Origin: Symsagittifera roscoffensis
Taxonomy: Eukaryota > Xenacoelomorpha > Acoela > Convolutidae
Reading direction: 5' to 3'
Length of the DNA: 64,000 bases
Assembly: GCF_963678635.1 (NCBI RefSeq)
Contig: NC_087063.1
Span: 29,832,599-29,896,598 of the forward strand
The position numbers and the translations under genes were made by a program. This document shows, in pieces, positions 12,396-23,918 of this stretch (positions within the stretch are counted from its first letter, which is position 1; every line of letters starts with the position of its first letter). Below the pieces are notes generated by a model. It searched no databases. It was not told the DNA's origin and saw nothing but the letters and a program-made list of their open reading frames with translations.

Positions 12396-14875
12396 TGAGG
12401 ACAATCTCAGCTTCCTCCAGTGCTCAATTTCCTTCTGGTCATCTATTCAGAGTACGAGAACAAAATGTACGGAAATACCGCAACATTCGTTCTGAAAAAT
12501 TATGGATCCATCGGGTCGGCCAAGGCAACCACTCTTTTTTCACTAGTTTCAAAGGCTCCTACTGTGGGTGCGTTTACTACGGAGTCAGCTCCGTGTAACA
12601 TTCTCTCAACTAGAGGGTACACTGCTATTTTTCCGGAAGCTCAATGAATTCATCCTAGTCTTCGGTTTCTTTCCTGATTATTTGGTAAGCTGTCAAAAGC
12701 CTCTGGATAAACGTCACTTCCCCCTTTGTCTTGTTGAGGGACTTGAGGTTGCAGAGCTTCAGGTTAGTTCGCACATTTCCTCTGTCCACTTTAAGCACCA
12801 TGTCAAAGAAAATTAACAGTACAAACTGATCGATGTCACTTTTGATATAAGATTAACCAATTTTGATATAAGTTATGGCAATGAATGTCAGCAAGCCACC
12901 AAGCCGGAGATTCTGCACTCCTTTTGTCAGTAGAACGGTAGGTTCCTTCAAGGAAGTCTCTGCTTCAAACACAACTAGCAATGCCAGGATCATGACAGGG
13001 CAGCGACTGTTTGATTAACCTCTCAGATCAAGTAACCTAAGATTCCAAGATGTATCTTCGACAGGAAGCTCGTCAACATGCTGTCTTTTCGTGTTCCGCG
13101 GTCTTCGCCCTCCGATTTTTTCTGTTCCTAATGCTTTCAGATTTTTTTGTTTTATTGTATCCATAAATTCAGCAGCAGGCATAATCTTTGGCAATAATTG
13201 ATAGGCTTCTTTCAAATGCGTCCATAGAGCGCCATTTCGAACAAACAAAGGCAGCCACTTGTTTGGCTCTGATTTGGTTCTCGAAACCAAGCCTTCTAAG
13301 AGCGCCTCCATCTGTCTCAACTTCTGGTATCGCAGCTTCTCCTTCAAATTCCGAGTTACCGTTCTCGTGGAACTAGGGATCGTTTAACAAGTCAAAATTG
13401 ACCTAATGATTGTCATTCAATTCTGGTTTCATCTTCGGCTGTTTGCTGAAATGAGCCAACTCTAACGTCAGTGCTTCGTCCAAGGCCAGCACGTGCAATG
13501 GGTGTGCCATCAACGTCTCATGGCGTTCGAGATGTCAGACTATCTCGCGGGCATTTCTACTTTCACCGAACTGAGATATCTCTGGTCCAGTTGAAGATTA
13601 GGCGCAAAAAAATTTAGTCTTCCATCATCTAGTCATCCATGTTATAAACGATCCTCAGTCAATCTTGGAGCTGTGATTACGCAGACGGCAACACAAATAC
13701 TGCTCTCGGTGTTATCTTCTAAGAACTTCTAACATTCAACAGGTCTCTTAATTAGCCCGTTTTTTCCAAGTAGTTTTCACACAGCAGCTTCACTAGGTTC
13801 AGGAGATCTCTACTATGCAAATGATCGTAAATGGCGTTCAGTTTTGTTTGTATCTGTACTCCTATAGCCATCGGCAAACATTGCATCCGATCAAAGTCGG
13901 CTGCTACCAACACGACCGCATCTGGCCAGAGCAGTGCTTTCGAGTTAATCAGGTAGTCTGAATTCCGAATGATTTCAATTTTGCCTGTTCCATTTTAGCT
14001 TTATCTTACGCCGCTAAATGAAGCTCAACCGCTGAAAACCTCAACTCTCCGTAGCAATCCACGTCACCTCCTTTTACTACTAATTTCAGGTATGCTTTTC
14101 CTTACTTGACCGGGGAAGGCGGAACCAATTCGTTATCTTGAACAATTTGATACCTTGCCCTTTCATCGCTTGTTTTTTTTAGAAACCTTCCAGGTCTTTC
14201 AGCCTTTATTCTTATTTGGCCGTTTTTTCTTACATCCTGCCCACATTGGGCAAGGGTTGACCCCACCGTATTGTTTTAGGGCAGTCACCAAAGGTCAGGC
14301 TGTTGCCGAGCTGAATCTGATCTCAGCTGCAATTGGTTGGTCTACTCCGCCGTTGACCGACAAATTCCAGGACAATTGAGATTGATGAATGACTGAACTG
14401 CTTATCCTTTCTCGGAGACTTGGTACGAGAAATTCACTTGCATCTTCGTTTTTGTCTTTCAATAGTGTATTTTCAATTCATGATTTTGAACTAGAAGAAG
14501 TAGCCTCGCTATCCATCTCAAAATGCATCCTCCAAGTCCATGCCGTGGTCATGTTGATTGAGGTATTTCTCCGGGCTAGTAGGTCTTAGTTTTATCCTGC
14601 CTGGGCTCATTCTCGTTTCTCCATCTCACTACACGCATGCTCAGGTGGTCAAGGACGCCTCGTTTTCTATGTGCAGTCATCAGTTAGACCTCCGTAAGGC
14701 GGTTCCCACGATTGTCTTGACCTAGAAAATTGGTCAAAGCTACTAACATCATAGCCACTTCAAGATGGCCCAGATTGAAGTGTCTTTCTGTCAGACGACC
14801 TAAAGTTGCATCTATCGGCGGTCTGTCTTAAGTCTCTGCCAGGTCCATCAGTTCATTCACATCAGAGTTGCTCAT
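12396..14875 (-). pseudogene. Gene X, copy in U4, unrecognised multi-block protein
   Basis: Reading minus from an ATG at 14,875: MSNSDVNELMDLAET then TAA, with the same frame reopening as IDATLGRLTERHFNLGHLEV; CPMWAGCKKKRPNKNKGWK (about 14,240); LINSKALLWPDAVVLVAAD and QTKLNAIYDHLHSRDLLNLV (about 13,950-13,780); the 13,015-13,385 open frame; LKLCNLKSLNKTKGEVTFIQ and RLLTAYQIIRKETED (about 12,790-12,660); MLHGADSVVNAPTVGAFETS and EKRVVALADPMDP (about 12,600-12,500); then straight into the shared 3' module. Blocks are separated by stops and frameshifts. Total span exceeds 800 codons. I do not recognise it; a retroelement or virus-like origin is possible but no diagnostic domain is visible. Confidence 0.55.
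13015..13385 (-). pseudogene. Gene X internal open block, present once in the window
   Basis: About 122 codons open from stop to stop, starting after a TAA near 13,386 (TIPSSTRTVTRNLKEKLRYQ) and running through QMEALLEGLVSRTKSEPNKW, LWTHLKEAYQLLPKIM, AAEFMDTIKQKNLKALG and a basic GGRRPRNTKRQ near the C-terminus. The codon nearest the usual start is TTG and there is no upstream ATG in frame, so this is an internal block and not a separate gene. U5 lacks it: sequence resembling both flanks is joined near 17,055, a deletion of about 600 bp. Looks helical and basic; function unknown. Confidence 0.45.
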
Positions 14876-15177
14876 GATTTTTGATGTTCTTGTATTGATG
14901 TTCTTGTATTTTTTCAAAAAAAGGTTTAAAGGTAATTAAAGTTGATCAAACAGAACCGAAACGTAAAGTAGCAAATCAATTATTATATTGAAATAACATC
15001 TTCATTTCCTTTGCATTGAAAAAAAGTAACTAAAGATGTCAGATAGAAAAGATTTGTTCTAGAAATGTAAATAAAAAAGCCACTAAACTTAAAGTTTTGA
15101 GAAGTGATCGGAGAGTGGTCAATCAACGCTTTAGTTTTTTCCCTCACTTAATTTTAAACAATTGTGCTATCACTGAT
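14876..15177. other. Gene X 5' flank in U4
   Basis: AT-rich stretch upstream (minus sense) of the gene X ATG. It aligns by eye with 18,227-18,530 and 21,832-22,135 and holds no open frame of note. It would contain any promoter or 5' UTR; no element can be named. Confidence 0.4.
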
Positions 15178-16410
15178 AAAAACTCATGGCAATTTTTTTA
15201 TTCAAAAGCCACTAGATGTCCTCTTGCTAAAATTCGGAGCTCCAGTATTACTATGTATCCGCAAGCAGATTCATCTGTCACGAGCTCGGCGTGCTCGACG
15301 TCATTGAGCTACCTGTTACACTAATTTTGTCTTGTTTCATCTTTGAAGATTTCAAGTTTTTCAAGGTGCTGCTACCATACTGACTGGAGATCTCCATCAT
15401 TAGTGTCAGGCATTTGACAACTCTGAAAACCTTTGTTTTTGTTTTATAGCTTGCAGATTTTGATCTTGCCAAGGGGATAGAGTGTACATTAATTAACTTG
15501 GTCATCTTTGTGGTACCTTAGGATCTACTATAACCGTGTCCTATATCTTCCGGGTTCTTCCGTTCGTCTCGTTTTCTTTTCGCTAAATTTTTTTCTTGCT
15601 CTGGACAAAAAAACCAATTCGACACTGTTATGCCCATTTTGATCGAAAAATTTTGTTCACTTCCGTCAATGGCAGAAAGGATAAGCAGTTCACTCATTCA
15701 TCACTTGCATTTCTCCAGTTTCTCATCACTTTTGTTTAGTTTTTTTCTATTCAGACCTTATTTTAATATCGATAGAGTCTCGTAGCGCTGCACTACAGAT
15801 CCGACCCATTCGATAAACGACACTTAAGATATGTGACAGTCAGTCGTGCAGTCATGATTGAGATGATACACTTCCCATTTTTCCTCAGAAAGGCTCCTAG
15901 AAAAGATATTCTAGCTGCAACCTTTAATTTTTTTCTGCGAGTTGCTCTCTTACATTTTCCATCTTTCATTTCGATTCACTCTTTTTTGTGCGATTTTGCC
16001 AGGAGAGCTGCTCTCCCGCCTAATATAACTAAAATTCAAAAAAACTGAGGTTTCTAACGCGGAAGACTTGTCTTTCTTCTGCTTGGCCATTCTGATCGCT
16101 GCTTGAATATAGTCGTATTGTCAAAGAGAAAGTCTAAGTCTAAACATGAGTCTCTAGTAAGCAAGGCTTTATCCCAGTCGTTTTTTTAGTTGGATTTTAA
16201 TACATTAGTTGCTCTCTGCCTGATTACAGCCTTGATTTACATTTGGTCCCTGGCCCCCAGTTGGTTTTTTTTGTCGGTAATCTCTCCCGCAGGGAGACTT
16301 GGTACGAAAAAGTCACCTGTAACTTCGATTTTGTCTTTCATTAGTGTAATTTCAATTCTGAAGGTTGCTAGAGCTTCTCTAGCCACAAGTTTTTGAATTG
16401 TCAGAACTCT
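15178..16410 (-). pseudogene. Family A shared 3' module, copy in U5 (3'-truncated)
   Basis: KLVAREALATFRIEITLMKD at about 16,390-16,330 followed by PSLPAGEITDKKNQLGARDQ, then a stop, then IKAVIRQRAT. The piece 15,278-15,505 contains LARSKSASYKTK and SSTLKNLKSS. At about 15,920-15,990 the minus frame is rich in Lys and Arg. The MSSLPVYGC block is missing because the copy starts at 15,178. Confidence 0.55.
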
Positions 16411-18226
16411 TTCTTGAACATGAGGACAATCTCAGCTTCCTCCAATGCTTAATTTCCTTCTGGTCATCTATTCAGAGTACGAGAACAAAATGTACGGAAA
16501 CACCGCAGCTTTCGCGCTCGAAAAGTATGGATCCATCGGGTCGGCCAAGGCAACCACTCTTTTTTCACTAGTTTCAATGGCTTCTACTGTGGGTGCATTT
16601 ACTACGAAGTCAGCTCCGTGTAACTTTCTCCCACTTAGAAGGTACACTGGCATTTTTCCGGAAGCTCATTGAATTCATCCCAGTTTTCGGTTTCTTTCCT
16701 GATTATTTGGTAAGCTGTCAGAAGCCTCTGGATAAACGTCACTTCCCCATTTGTCTTGATGAGGGACTTGAGGTTGCAGAGCTTCAGGTGAGTTCGCACA
16801 TTTCTTCTGTCTACTTTAATCATCCTGACAAAGAAAATTAACAGTACAAACTGATCGCTGTCACTTTTGATATAAGATTATCCAATTTTGATATAAGTTT
16901 GGGCAATGAATACCAGCAAGCCACCAAGCCGGAGATTCTGCACTCTTTTTGTCAGTAGGATGGTAGATTTCTTCTGGGAAGTCTCTGCTTCAAACACAAC
17001 GAGCAATGCCAGGATCTTGACAGGGCAGCGACTGTTTGATTAACCTCTCAGATCATCACTTTTCGTCCCGCCCATCTGCGCATCCATGGCATAAACGATC
17101 CTCAGTCAGTCTTGGAGCTGTGGGTACGCAGACGGCAACACAAATACTGCTCTCGGTGCTATCTTCTGTAAACTTCTATCATTCAACAGGTCTCTTAGCT
17201 AGCCCGTTGTTTCCAAATAGTTTTTACGGCTTTCCACTCAGCGGCTTCATTAGGTTCGGGAGATCTCTACTATGCAAATGATTGTAAATGGCGTTCTGTT
17301 TTGTTTGTCTCTGTACCCCTATAGCCATCGGAAAATTTTGCATCCGATCAAAGTCGGCTGCTACCAACACGACAGCATCTGGCCAGAGCACTGCTTTCGA
17401 GTTAATCAGGTAGTCTGAATTCCCAATGATTTCATTTTTACCTGCTCCGTTTTAGCTTTATCTAACGCCGCTAAATGAGGCTCGTCCGCTGAAAAGACCA
17501 ACTCTCCGTAGCAATCCACGTCACTTTCTTGAACTACTAATTCAATGTATGCTTTTCTTTACTTGACGAGGGCAGGCGGAACCAATTCGTTATCTTGAAC
17601 AATTTCATACATTGCCCTTTCATCGCTCGTTTTTTAGAAACCTTCCAGGTCTTTCAGCCTTTATTCTTATTTGGCCGTTTTTTCTTGCATCCTGCCCACA
17701 TTGGGCAAGGGTTGACCCCATCGTATTGTTTTAGGGCAGTCAACAAAAGTCAGCTGATTCCAATTCTGTTGCCGAGCTGAATCTGATGTCAGCTGCAATT
17801 GGTTGATCGACATATTCCAGGACAACTGCTTTTCTTTTCTGGGTGACTTGGTAACCTCGCTATCCATCTCTAAATGCATCCTGCCAGTCCATGCCGTGGT
17901 CTTGTTGATAGAGGTATTTCTCCTGGCTGGTAGGTCTTGTTTTTTTCCTGCCCGGGCTGATTCACGTTTCTCCATCTCATTACACGCATGCTCAGGTGGT
18001 CAAGGACGCCTCGCTTTCTATGTGCAGCCATCAGTTAGACCTCCGTGGGGCGGTTCCCACGATTGTCTTGACCTAGAAAATTGGTCAAGGCTACTAACAT
18101 CATAGCCACTTCAAGATGGCCCAGATTGAAGTGTCTTTCTGTCAGACGACCTAAAGTTGCATCTATCGCCGGTCTGACTTAAGTCTCTACCAGGTCCATC
18201 AGTTCATTCACATCGGAGTTGCTCAT
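16411..18226 (-). pseudogene. Gene X, copy in U5 (internal deletion)
   Basis: Reading minus: ATG at 18,226 (MSNSDVNELMDLVET, then TAA), the frame reopens with IDATLGRLTERHFNLGHLEV; a 102-codon frame at 17,667-17,975 (contains TTAWTGRMHLEMDSEVTKS and NMSINQLQLTSDSARQ); CPMWAGCKKKRPNKNKG in another frame (about 17,700); ELVVQESDVDCYGELVFSAD (about 17,550); AVLWPDAVVLVAADFDRM (about 17,390-17,330); a 600-bp deletion near 17,055; MIKVDRRNVRTHLKLCNLKS to FNELPEKCQC (16,823-16,635); MPVYLLSGRKLHGADFVVNA to PYILFSYSE (16,653-16,468); then stop codons but the same phase into DCPHVQERVLTIQKLVARE. Frames between 16,653 and 16,190 are continuous apart from stops. Unrecognised. Confidence 0.55.
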
Positions 18227-19442
18227 GATTTTTGATGTTCTTGTATTGATTTTCTTGTATTTTTTCAAAAAAAGGTTTAAAGGTAATTAAAGTTGATCAA
18301 ACAGAACCGAAACGTAAAGTAGCAAATCAATTATTATATTGAAATAACATCTTCAATTCCTTTGCAAAGAAAAAAAGTAACTAAAGATGTCAGATTGAAA
18401 AAATTTGTTCTAGAAGTGTAATTAAAAGAGCCACTAAACTTAAAGTTTTGAGAAGTGATCGGAGAGTGGTCAATCAACGCTTTAGCTATTTCCCTCAACT
18501 AATTTTAAACTATTGTGATATCACTGAGTCAGCCTTAAATAAAATTTTAACATCATCCTATAGACCTATTACACATAATATCTAATCTTGTATTTACATG
18601 AAAGAACAAAAACTTTCGAAAACCTCAAAAACCTAAATAACTTCTAGAGGCTTAAACACTCAAGGTTATCTTTTCGTCTGGTTCTATCAGATTATACTCA
18701 AATAAAAATTTGTAATACTAATGTAGTACGAGTTCCATGAATGCAGTCAACTTCTATTTGTGTGGTATGCTGAAAATGAGAGTTCGTCCACTCCTCTCTC
18801 GGCTAAAAGTCTCTCAAACCATTCAGAGATAAAAACGAAAATTTGGGGTCCACAAAATGCTCCTCTGTCGTTCTGGTCATTTTAAAGCACATTTTTTTTG
18901 TTGCTTACTTGCATTGACGCCGGCTGCAGAGCTGCTACGCCCCCTACTCGTGTTCTTCTCTTCTGTAAAACTTCTATGATTAATATAACTTAACCAAAGT
19001 TCCGCTGCAAATGCTGTTCTCCAACTCAAATTCTGTAAACTTCCATGATTCAACACGTCTGTTAATTAGCCCGTTGTTTCCAATTAGTCTTTACGGCTTT
19101 CCACACCGCGGCTTCACTACGTTCGGGAGATCTCTACTATACAAATTATCGTAAATGGCGTTCAGTTTTGTTTGTTTCTGTACCCCTTTAGCCATCGATA
19201 AATATTGCATTCCATCCAAGTCGGCTGCTACCAACATGACCGCATCTGGCCAGAGTAGTGCTTTTGAGGTAATGAAGTAGTCTGAATTCCCAATGATTTA
19301 AATTTCGCCTGCTCCATTTTAGCTTTGTCTTACGCCGCTAAACGGGGCTCGTCCGCTGAAAACTCCAACTCGCCGTAGCAATCCCCGTCAACTCCTTGTG
19401 CTACTAATTTCAGGTATGTCTATCTTTACTTGACGCGGGCAG
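17576..19442. repeat. Long satellite unit 1 (about 1.87 kb)
   Basis: Runs from one GCGGAACC anchor (17,576) to the next (19,443). It equals a short 869-bp unit plus roughly 1 kb inserted at GCAATTGGT (about 17,800), the extra part being the gene X 5' end and its upstream flank up to about 18,800. Confidence 0.8.
18541..18790. other. Gene X upstream flank without readable frame
   Basis: AT-rich, no frame on either strand. Repeated at 22,146-22,395 in the second long unit. Not part of the short satellite unit. Confidence 0.5.
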
Positions 19443-20311
19443 GCGGAACCAATCTGTTATGTTTAACAATTTGATATCTTGGCCTTTCATTGCTCTCTTT
19501 TTAGAAAACTTCCAGGTTGTTCAGCCTTTATTCTTATTTGGCCGTTTTTTCTTACAACCTGCGAACATTGGACACTGGTTGACCCCATCATATTCTCTCA
19601 GGGCAGTCACCAAAGTTCAGCTGAATTCAAGGCTGTTGCCGAGCTGAATATGATCACAGCTGCAATTGGTAAGTCTATCAACCAATTCAGAGATAAAAAC
19701 CAAAACTCGTGGTCCACAAATTGCTTCTTTGTCGTTCTCGTCACCTAAAAGCACAGTTTTTTGTTGCTTACTTGCATTGCCGCCTTTAGTACTATACTAA
19801 TGGAAATATTACCTACTCCTGGTCTTCTCTTCTATAAAACTTCTATAATTAATATAGCCTAACCTAAGTTCCGCTGCTAATGCTGTTCGCCCACTCAAAT
19901 TCTGTAAACTTCTATGATTCAACGCGTCTCTTAATTAGCCCGTTATTTCCAAATAGTCTTTACGGCTTTTCACACAGCGGCTTCACTAGGTTCGGGAGAT
20001 CTCTACTATACAAATTATTGTAAATGGCGTTCAGTTTTGTTTGTCTCTGTACCCCTTTGGCCATCGACAAATATTGCATTTCATCCAAGTCGGCTGCTAC
20101 CAACATGACCGCATCTGGCCAGAGCAGTGCTTTCGAGGTAATCAAGTAGGCTGAATTCCCAATGATTTAAATTTCGCCTGCTCCATTTTAGCTTTGTCTT
20201 GCGCCGCTAAACGAGGCTCGTCCGCTGAAAGCTCCAACTCATCGTAGCAATCCCCGTCAACTCCTTGTGCTACTAATTTCAGGTATGTCTTTCTTTACTT
20301 GACGTGGGCAG
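19443..20311. repeat. Short satellite unit (869 bp)
   Basis: First canonical short unit. The minus frame 19,960-20,145 reads ITSKALLWPDAVMLVAADLD and on to NLYSRDLPNLVKPLC. Confidence 0.85.
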
Positions 20312-21180
20312 GCGGAACCAATCTGTTATGATGAACAGTTTGATATCTTGGCCTTTCATTGCTCTCTTTTTAGAAAACTTCCAGGTTGTTCAGCCTTTAT
20401 TCTTATTTGGCCGTTTTTTCTTACAACCTGCGAACATTGGACACTGGTTGAGCCCATCATATTCTCTCAGGGCAGTCACCAAAGTTCAGCTGAATTCAAG
20501 GCGGTTGCCGAGCTGAATCTGATCTCAGCTGCAATTCTCTCAGTCTCTCAACCAATTCAGAGATAAAAACCAAAACTCGTGGTCCACAAATTGCTTCTTT
20601 GTCGTTCTCGTCACTTAAAAGCACAGTTTTTTGTTGCTTACTTGCATTGCCGCCTTTAGTACTATACTAATGGAAATATTACCTACTCCTGGTCTTCTCT
20701 TCTATAAAACTTCTATAATTAATATAGCCTAACCTAATTTCCGCTGCTAATGCTGTTCGCCCACTCAAATTCTGTAAACTTCTATGATTCAACACGTCTC
20801 TTAATTAGCCCGTTGTTTCCAAATAGTCTTTACGGCTTTACACACAGCGGCTTCATTAGGTTCGGGAGATCTCTACTATACAAATTATCGTAAATGGCGT
20901 TCAGTTTTCTTTGTCTCTGTACCCCTTAGCCATCGACAAATATTGCATTCCATCCAAGTCGGCTGCTACCAACATGACCGCATCTGGCCAGAGCAGTACT
21001 TTCGAGGTAAACAAGTAGTCTGAATTCCCAATGATTTAAATTTCACCTGCTCCATTTCAGCTTTGTGTAACGCCGCTAAACGAGGCTCTTCCGCTGAAAA
21101 CTCCAACTAACCGTAGCAATCCCCGTCAACTCCTTGTGCTACTAATTTCAGGTATGTCTTTCTTTACTTGACGTGGGCAG
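20312..21180. repeat. Short satellite unit (869 bp)
   Basis: Canonical length. Differs from its neighbours at the GCAATTGGT region, which here reads GCAATTCTCTCAG (about 20,530), and has one T fewer in ACCCCTTTAGCC (about 20,925). Confidence 0.85.
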
Positions 21181-23042
21181 GCGGAACCAATCTGTTATGT
21201 TGAACAATTTGATATCTTGGCCTTTCATTGCTCTCTTTTTAGAAAACTTCCAGGTTGTTCAGCCTTTATTCTTATTTGGCCGTTTTTTCTTACAACCTGC
21301 GAACATTGGACACTGGTTGACCCCATCGTATTGTTTTAGGGCAGTCAACAAAGGTCAGCTGATTCCAATTCTGTTGCCGAGCTGAATCTGATGTCAGCTG
21401 CAATTGGTTGATCGACATATTCCAGGACAACTGCTTATCTTTTCTGGATGACTTGGTAACCTCGCTATCCATCTCTAAATGCATCCTGCCAGTCCATGCC
21501 GTGGTCTTGTTGATAGAGGTATTTCTCCTGGCTGGTAGGTCTTGTTTTTTTCCTGCCCGGGCTGATTCACGTTTCTCCATCTCATTACACGCATGCTCAG
21601 GTGGTCAAGGATGCCTCGCTTTCTATGTGCAGCCATCAGTTAGACCTCCGTGGGGCGGTTCCCACGATTGTCTTGACCTAGAAAATTGGTCAAGGCTACT
21701 AACATCATAGCCACTTCAAGATGGCCCAGATTGAAGTGTCTTTCTGTCAGACGACCTAAAGTTGCATCTATCGCCGGTCTGACTTAAGTCTCTGCCAGGT
21801 CCATCAGTTCATTCACATCGGAGTTGCTCATGATTTTTGATGTTCTTGTATTGATGTTCTTGTATTTTTTCAAACAAAGGTTTAAAGGTAATTAAAGTTG
21901 ATCAAACAGAACCGAAACGTAAAGTAGCAAATCAATTATTATATTGAAATAACATCTTCAATTCCTTTGCAAAGAAAAAAAGTAACTAAAGATGTCAGAT
22001 TGAAAAAATTTGTTCTAGAAGTGTAATTAAAAGAGCCACTGAACTTAAAGTTTTGAGAAGTGATCGGAGAATGGTCAATCAACGCTTTAGCTATTTCCCT
22101 CAACTAATTTTAAACTATTGTGATATCACTGAGTCAGCCTTAAATAAAATTTTAACATCATCCTATAGACCTATTACACATAATATCTAATCTTGTATTT
22201 ACATGAAAGAACAAAAACTTTCGAAAACCTCAAAAACTTAAATAACTTCTAGAGGCTTAAACACTCAACTTTATCTTTTCGTCTGGTTCTATCAACTTAT
22301 ACTCAAATAAAAAATTTGTAATACTAATGTAGTACGAGTTCCGTGAATGCAGTCAACTTCTATTTGTGTGGTATGCTGAAAATGAGAGTTCGTCCACTCC
22401 TCTCTCGACTAAAAGTCTCTCAACCAATTCAGAGATAAAAACGAAAGTTCGAGGTCCACAAAATGCTCCTTTGTCGTTCTGGTCATTTTAAAGCACATTT
22501 TTTTGTTGCTTACTTGCATTGACACCGGCTTAAATAAAGCCCCCTACTCATGTTCTTCTCTTCTGTAAAACTTCTATGATTAATATAACTTAACCTAAGT
22601 TCCGCTGCAAATGCTGTTCTCCAACTCAAATTCTGTAAACTTCCATGATTCAACACGTCTGTTAATTAGCCCGTTGTTTCCAATTAGTCTTTACGGCTTT
22701 CCACACCGCGGCTTCACTACGTTCGGGAGATCTCTACTATACAAATTATCGTAAATGGCGTTCAGTTTTGTTTGTCTCTGTACCCCTTTAGCCATCGACA
22801 AATATTGCATTCCATCCAAGTCGGCTGCTACCAACATGACCGCATCTGGCCAGAGTAAAGCTTTTGAGGTAATGAAGTAGTCTGAATTCCCAATGATTTA
22901 AATTTCGCCTGCTCCATTTTAGCTTTGTCTTACGCCGCTAAACGGGGCTCGTCCGCTGAAAACTCCAACTCGCCGTAGCAATCCCCGTCAACTCCTTGTG
23001 CTACTAATTTCAGGTATGTCTATCTTTACTTGACGCGGGCAG
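21181..23042. repeat. Long satellite unit 2 (1.86 kb), copy of long unit 1
   Basis: Contains the gene X 5' end again: frame 21,290-21,580 on minus (96 codons, the same NMSINQLQLTSDSARQ block) and the ATG at 21,831. It lies 3,605 bp from the matching positions in U5 (for example 17,803 and 21,408), the clearest higher-order duplication in the array. Confidence 0.85.
21290..21831 (-). pseudogene. Gene X 5' end, third copy
   Basis: ATG at 21,831, MSNSDVNELMDLAET, then the same TAA as in the two other copies, then the IDATLGRLTERHFNLGHLEV block and the 96-codon frame at 21,290-21,580. Downstream it merges into short-unit sequence at CPMFAGCKKK. Near-identical to the U5 copy, so not independent evidence of selection. 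Confidence 0.6.
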
Positions 23043-23918
23043 GCGGAACCAATCTGTTATGTTGAACAATTTGATATCTTGGCCTTTCATTGCTCTCTTT
23101 TTAGAAAACTTCCAGGTTTTTCAGCCTTTATTCTTATTTGGCCGTTTTTTCTTTAAGCCTGCGAACATTGGACACTGGTTGACCCCATCATATTCTCTCA
23201 GGGCAGTCACCAAAGTTCAGCTGAATTCAAGGCTGTTTCCGAGCTGAATATGATCTCACCTGCAATTGGTAAGTCTCTCAACCAATTCAGAGATAAAAAC
23301 CAAAACTCGTGGTCCACAAATTGCTTCTTTGTCGTTCTCGTCACTTAAAAGCACAGTTTTTTGTTGCTTACTTGCATTGCCGCCTTTAGTACTCTACTAA
23401 TGGAAATATGACCTACTCCTGGTCTTCTCTTCTACAAAACTTCTTTAATTAATATAGCCTAACCTAAGTTCCGCTGCTAATGCTGTTCGCCCACTCAAAT
23501 TCTGTAAACTTTAAACTTCTATGATTCAACACGTCTCTTAATTAGCCCGTTGTTTCAAAATAGTCTTTACGGCTTTCCACACAGCGGCTTCATTAGGTTC
23601 GGGAGATCTCTACTATACAAATTATCGTAGATGGCGTTCAGTTTTGTTTGTCTCTGTACCCCTTTAGCCATCGACAAATATTGCATTCCATCCAAGTCGG
23701 CTGCTACCAACATGACCGCATCTGGCCAGAGCAGTACTTTCGAGGTAAACAAGTAGTCTGAATTCCCAATGATTTAAATTTCACCTGCTCCATTTCAGCT
23801 TTGTGTAACGCCGCTAAACGAGGCTCTTCCGCTGAAAACTCCAACTAACCGTAGCAATCCCCGTCAACTCCTTGTGCTACTAATTTCAGGTATGTCTTTC
23901 TTTACTTGACGTGGGCAG
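23043..23918. repeat. Short satellite unit, higher-order position 1a
   Basis: Shares private variants with the unit at 24,788 (CTTTAAGCCTGCG at about 23,151 and GGCTGTTTCCGAG at about 23,231). It carries a 10-bp duplication, TAAACTTTAAACTTC, near 23,510. Confidence 0.85.

Larger units (their letters stand above)
10764..15177. repeat. Family A tandem unit U4 (carries gene X)
   Basis: Same 3' module as U1-U3, but upstream of about 12,395 the sequence switches to a different module, gene X. The end at 15,177 is a sharp switch: sequence matching the gene X 5' flank (compare 18,430-18,530) runs into family A 3'-module sequence at CACTGATAAAAACTCATGG. Confidence 0.8.
15178..18540. repeat. Family A tandem unit U5 (carries gene X)
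   Basis: Begins part-way into the 3' module, lacking its most 3' (minus sense) several hundred bases, and ends in gene X 5' flank. From about 17,170 rightward it is also the first long unit of the satellite array. Confidence 0.75.

Noticed and set aside
1-18540. Retroviral or LTR-retrotransposon provirus
   Set aside because: No paired LTRs, no primer-binding site or polypurine tract, and no protease, RT or integrase motif in family A or gene X.
1-18540. Endogenous virus
   Set aside because: Considered because gene X is large and unrecognised, but no viral domain could be pointed to.
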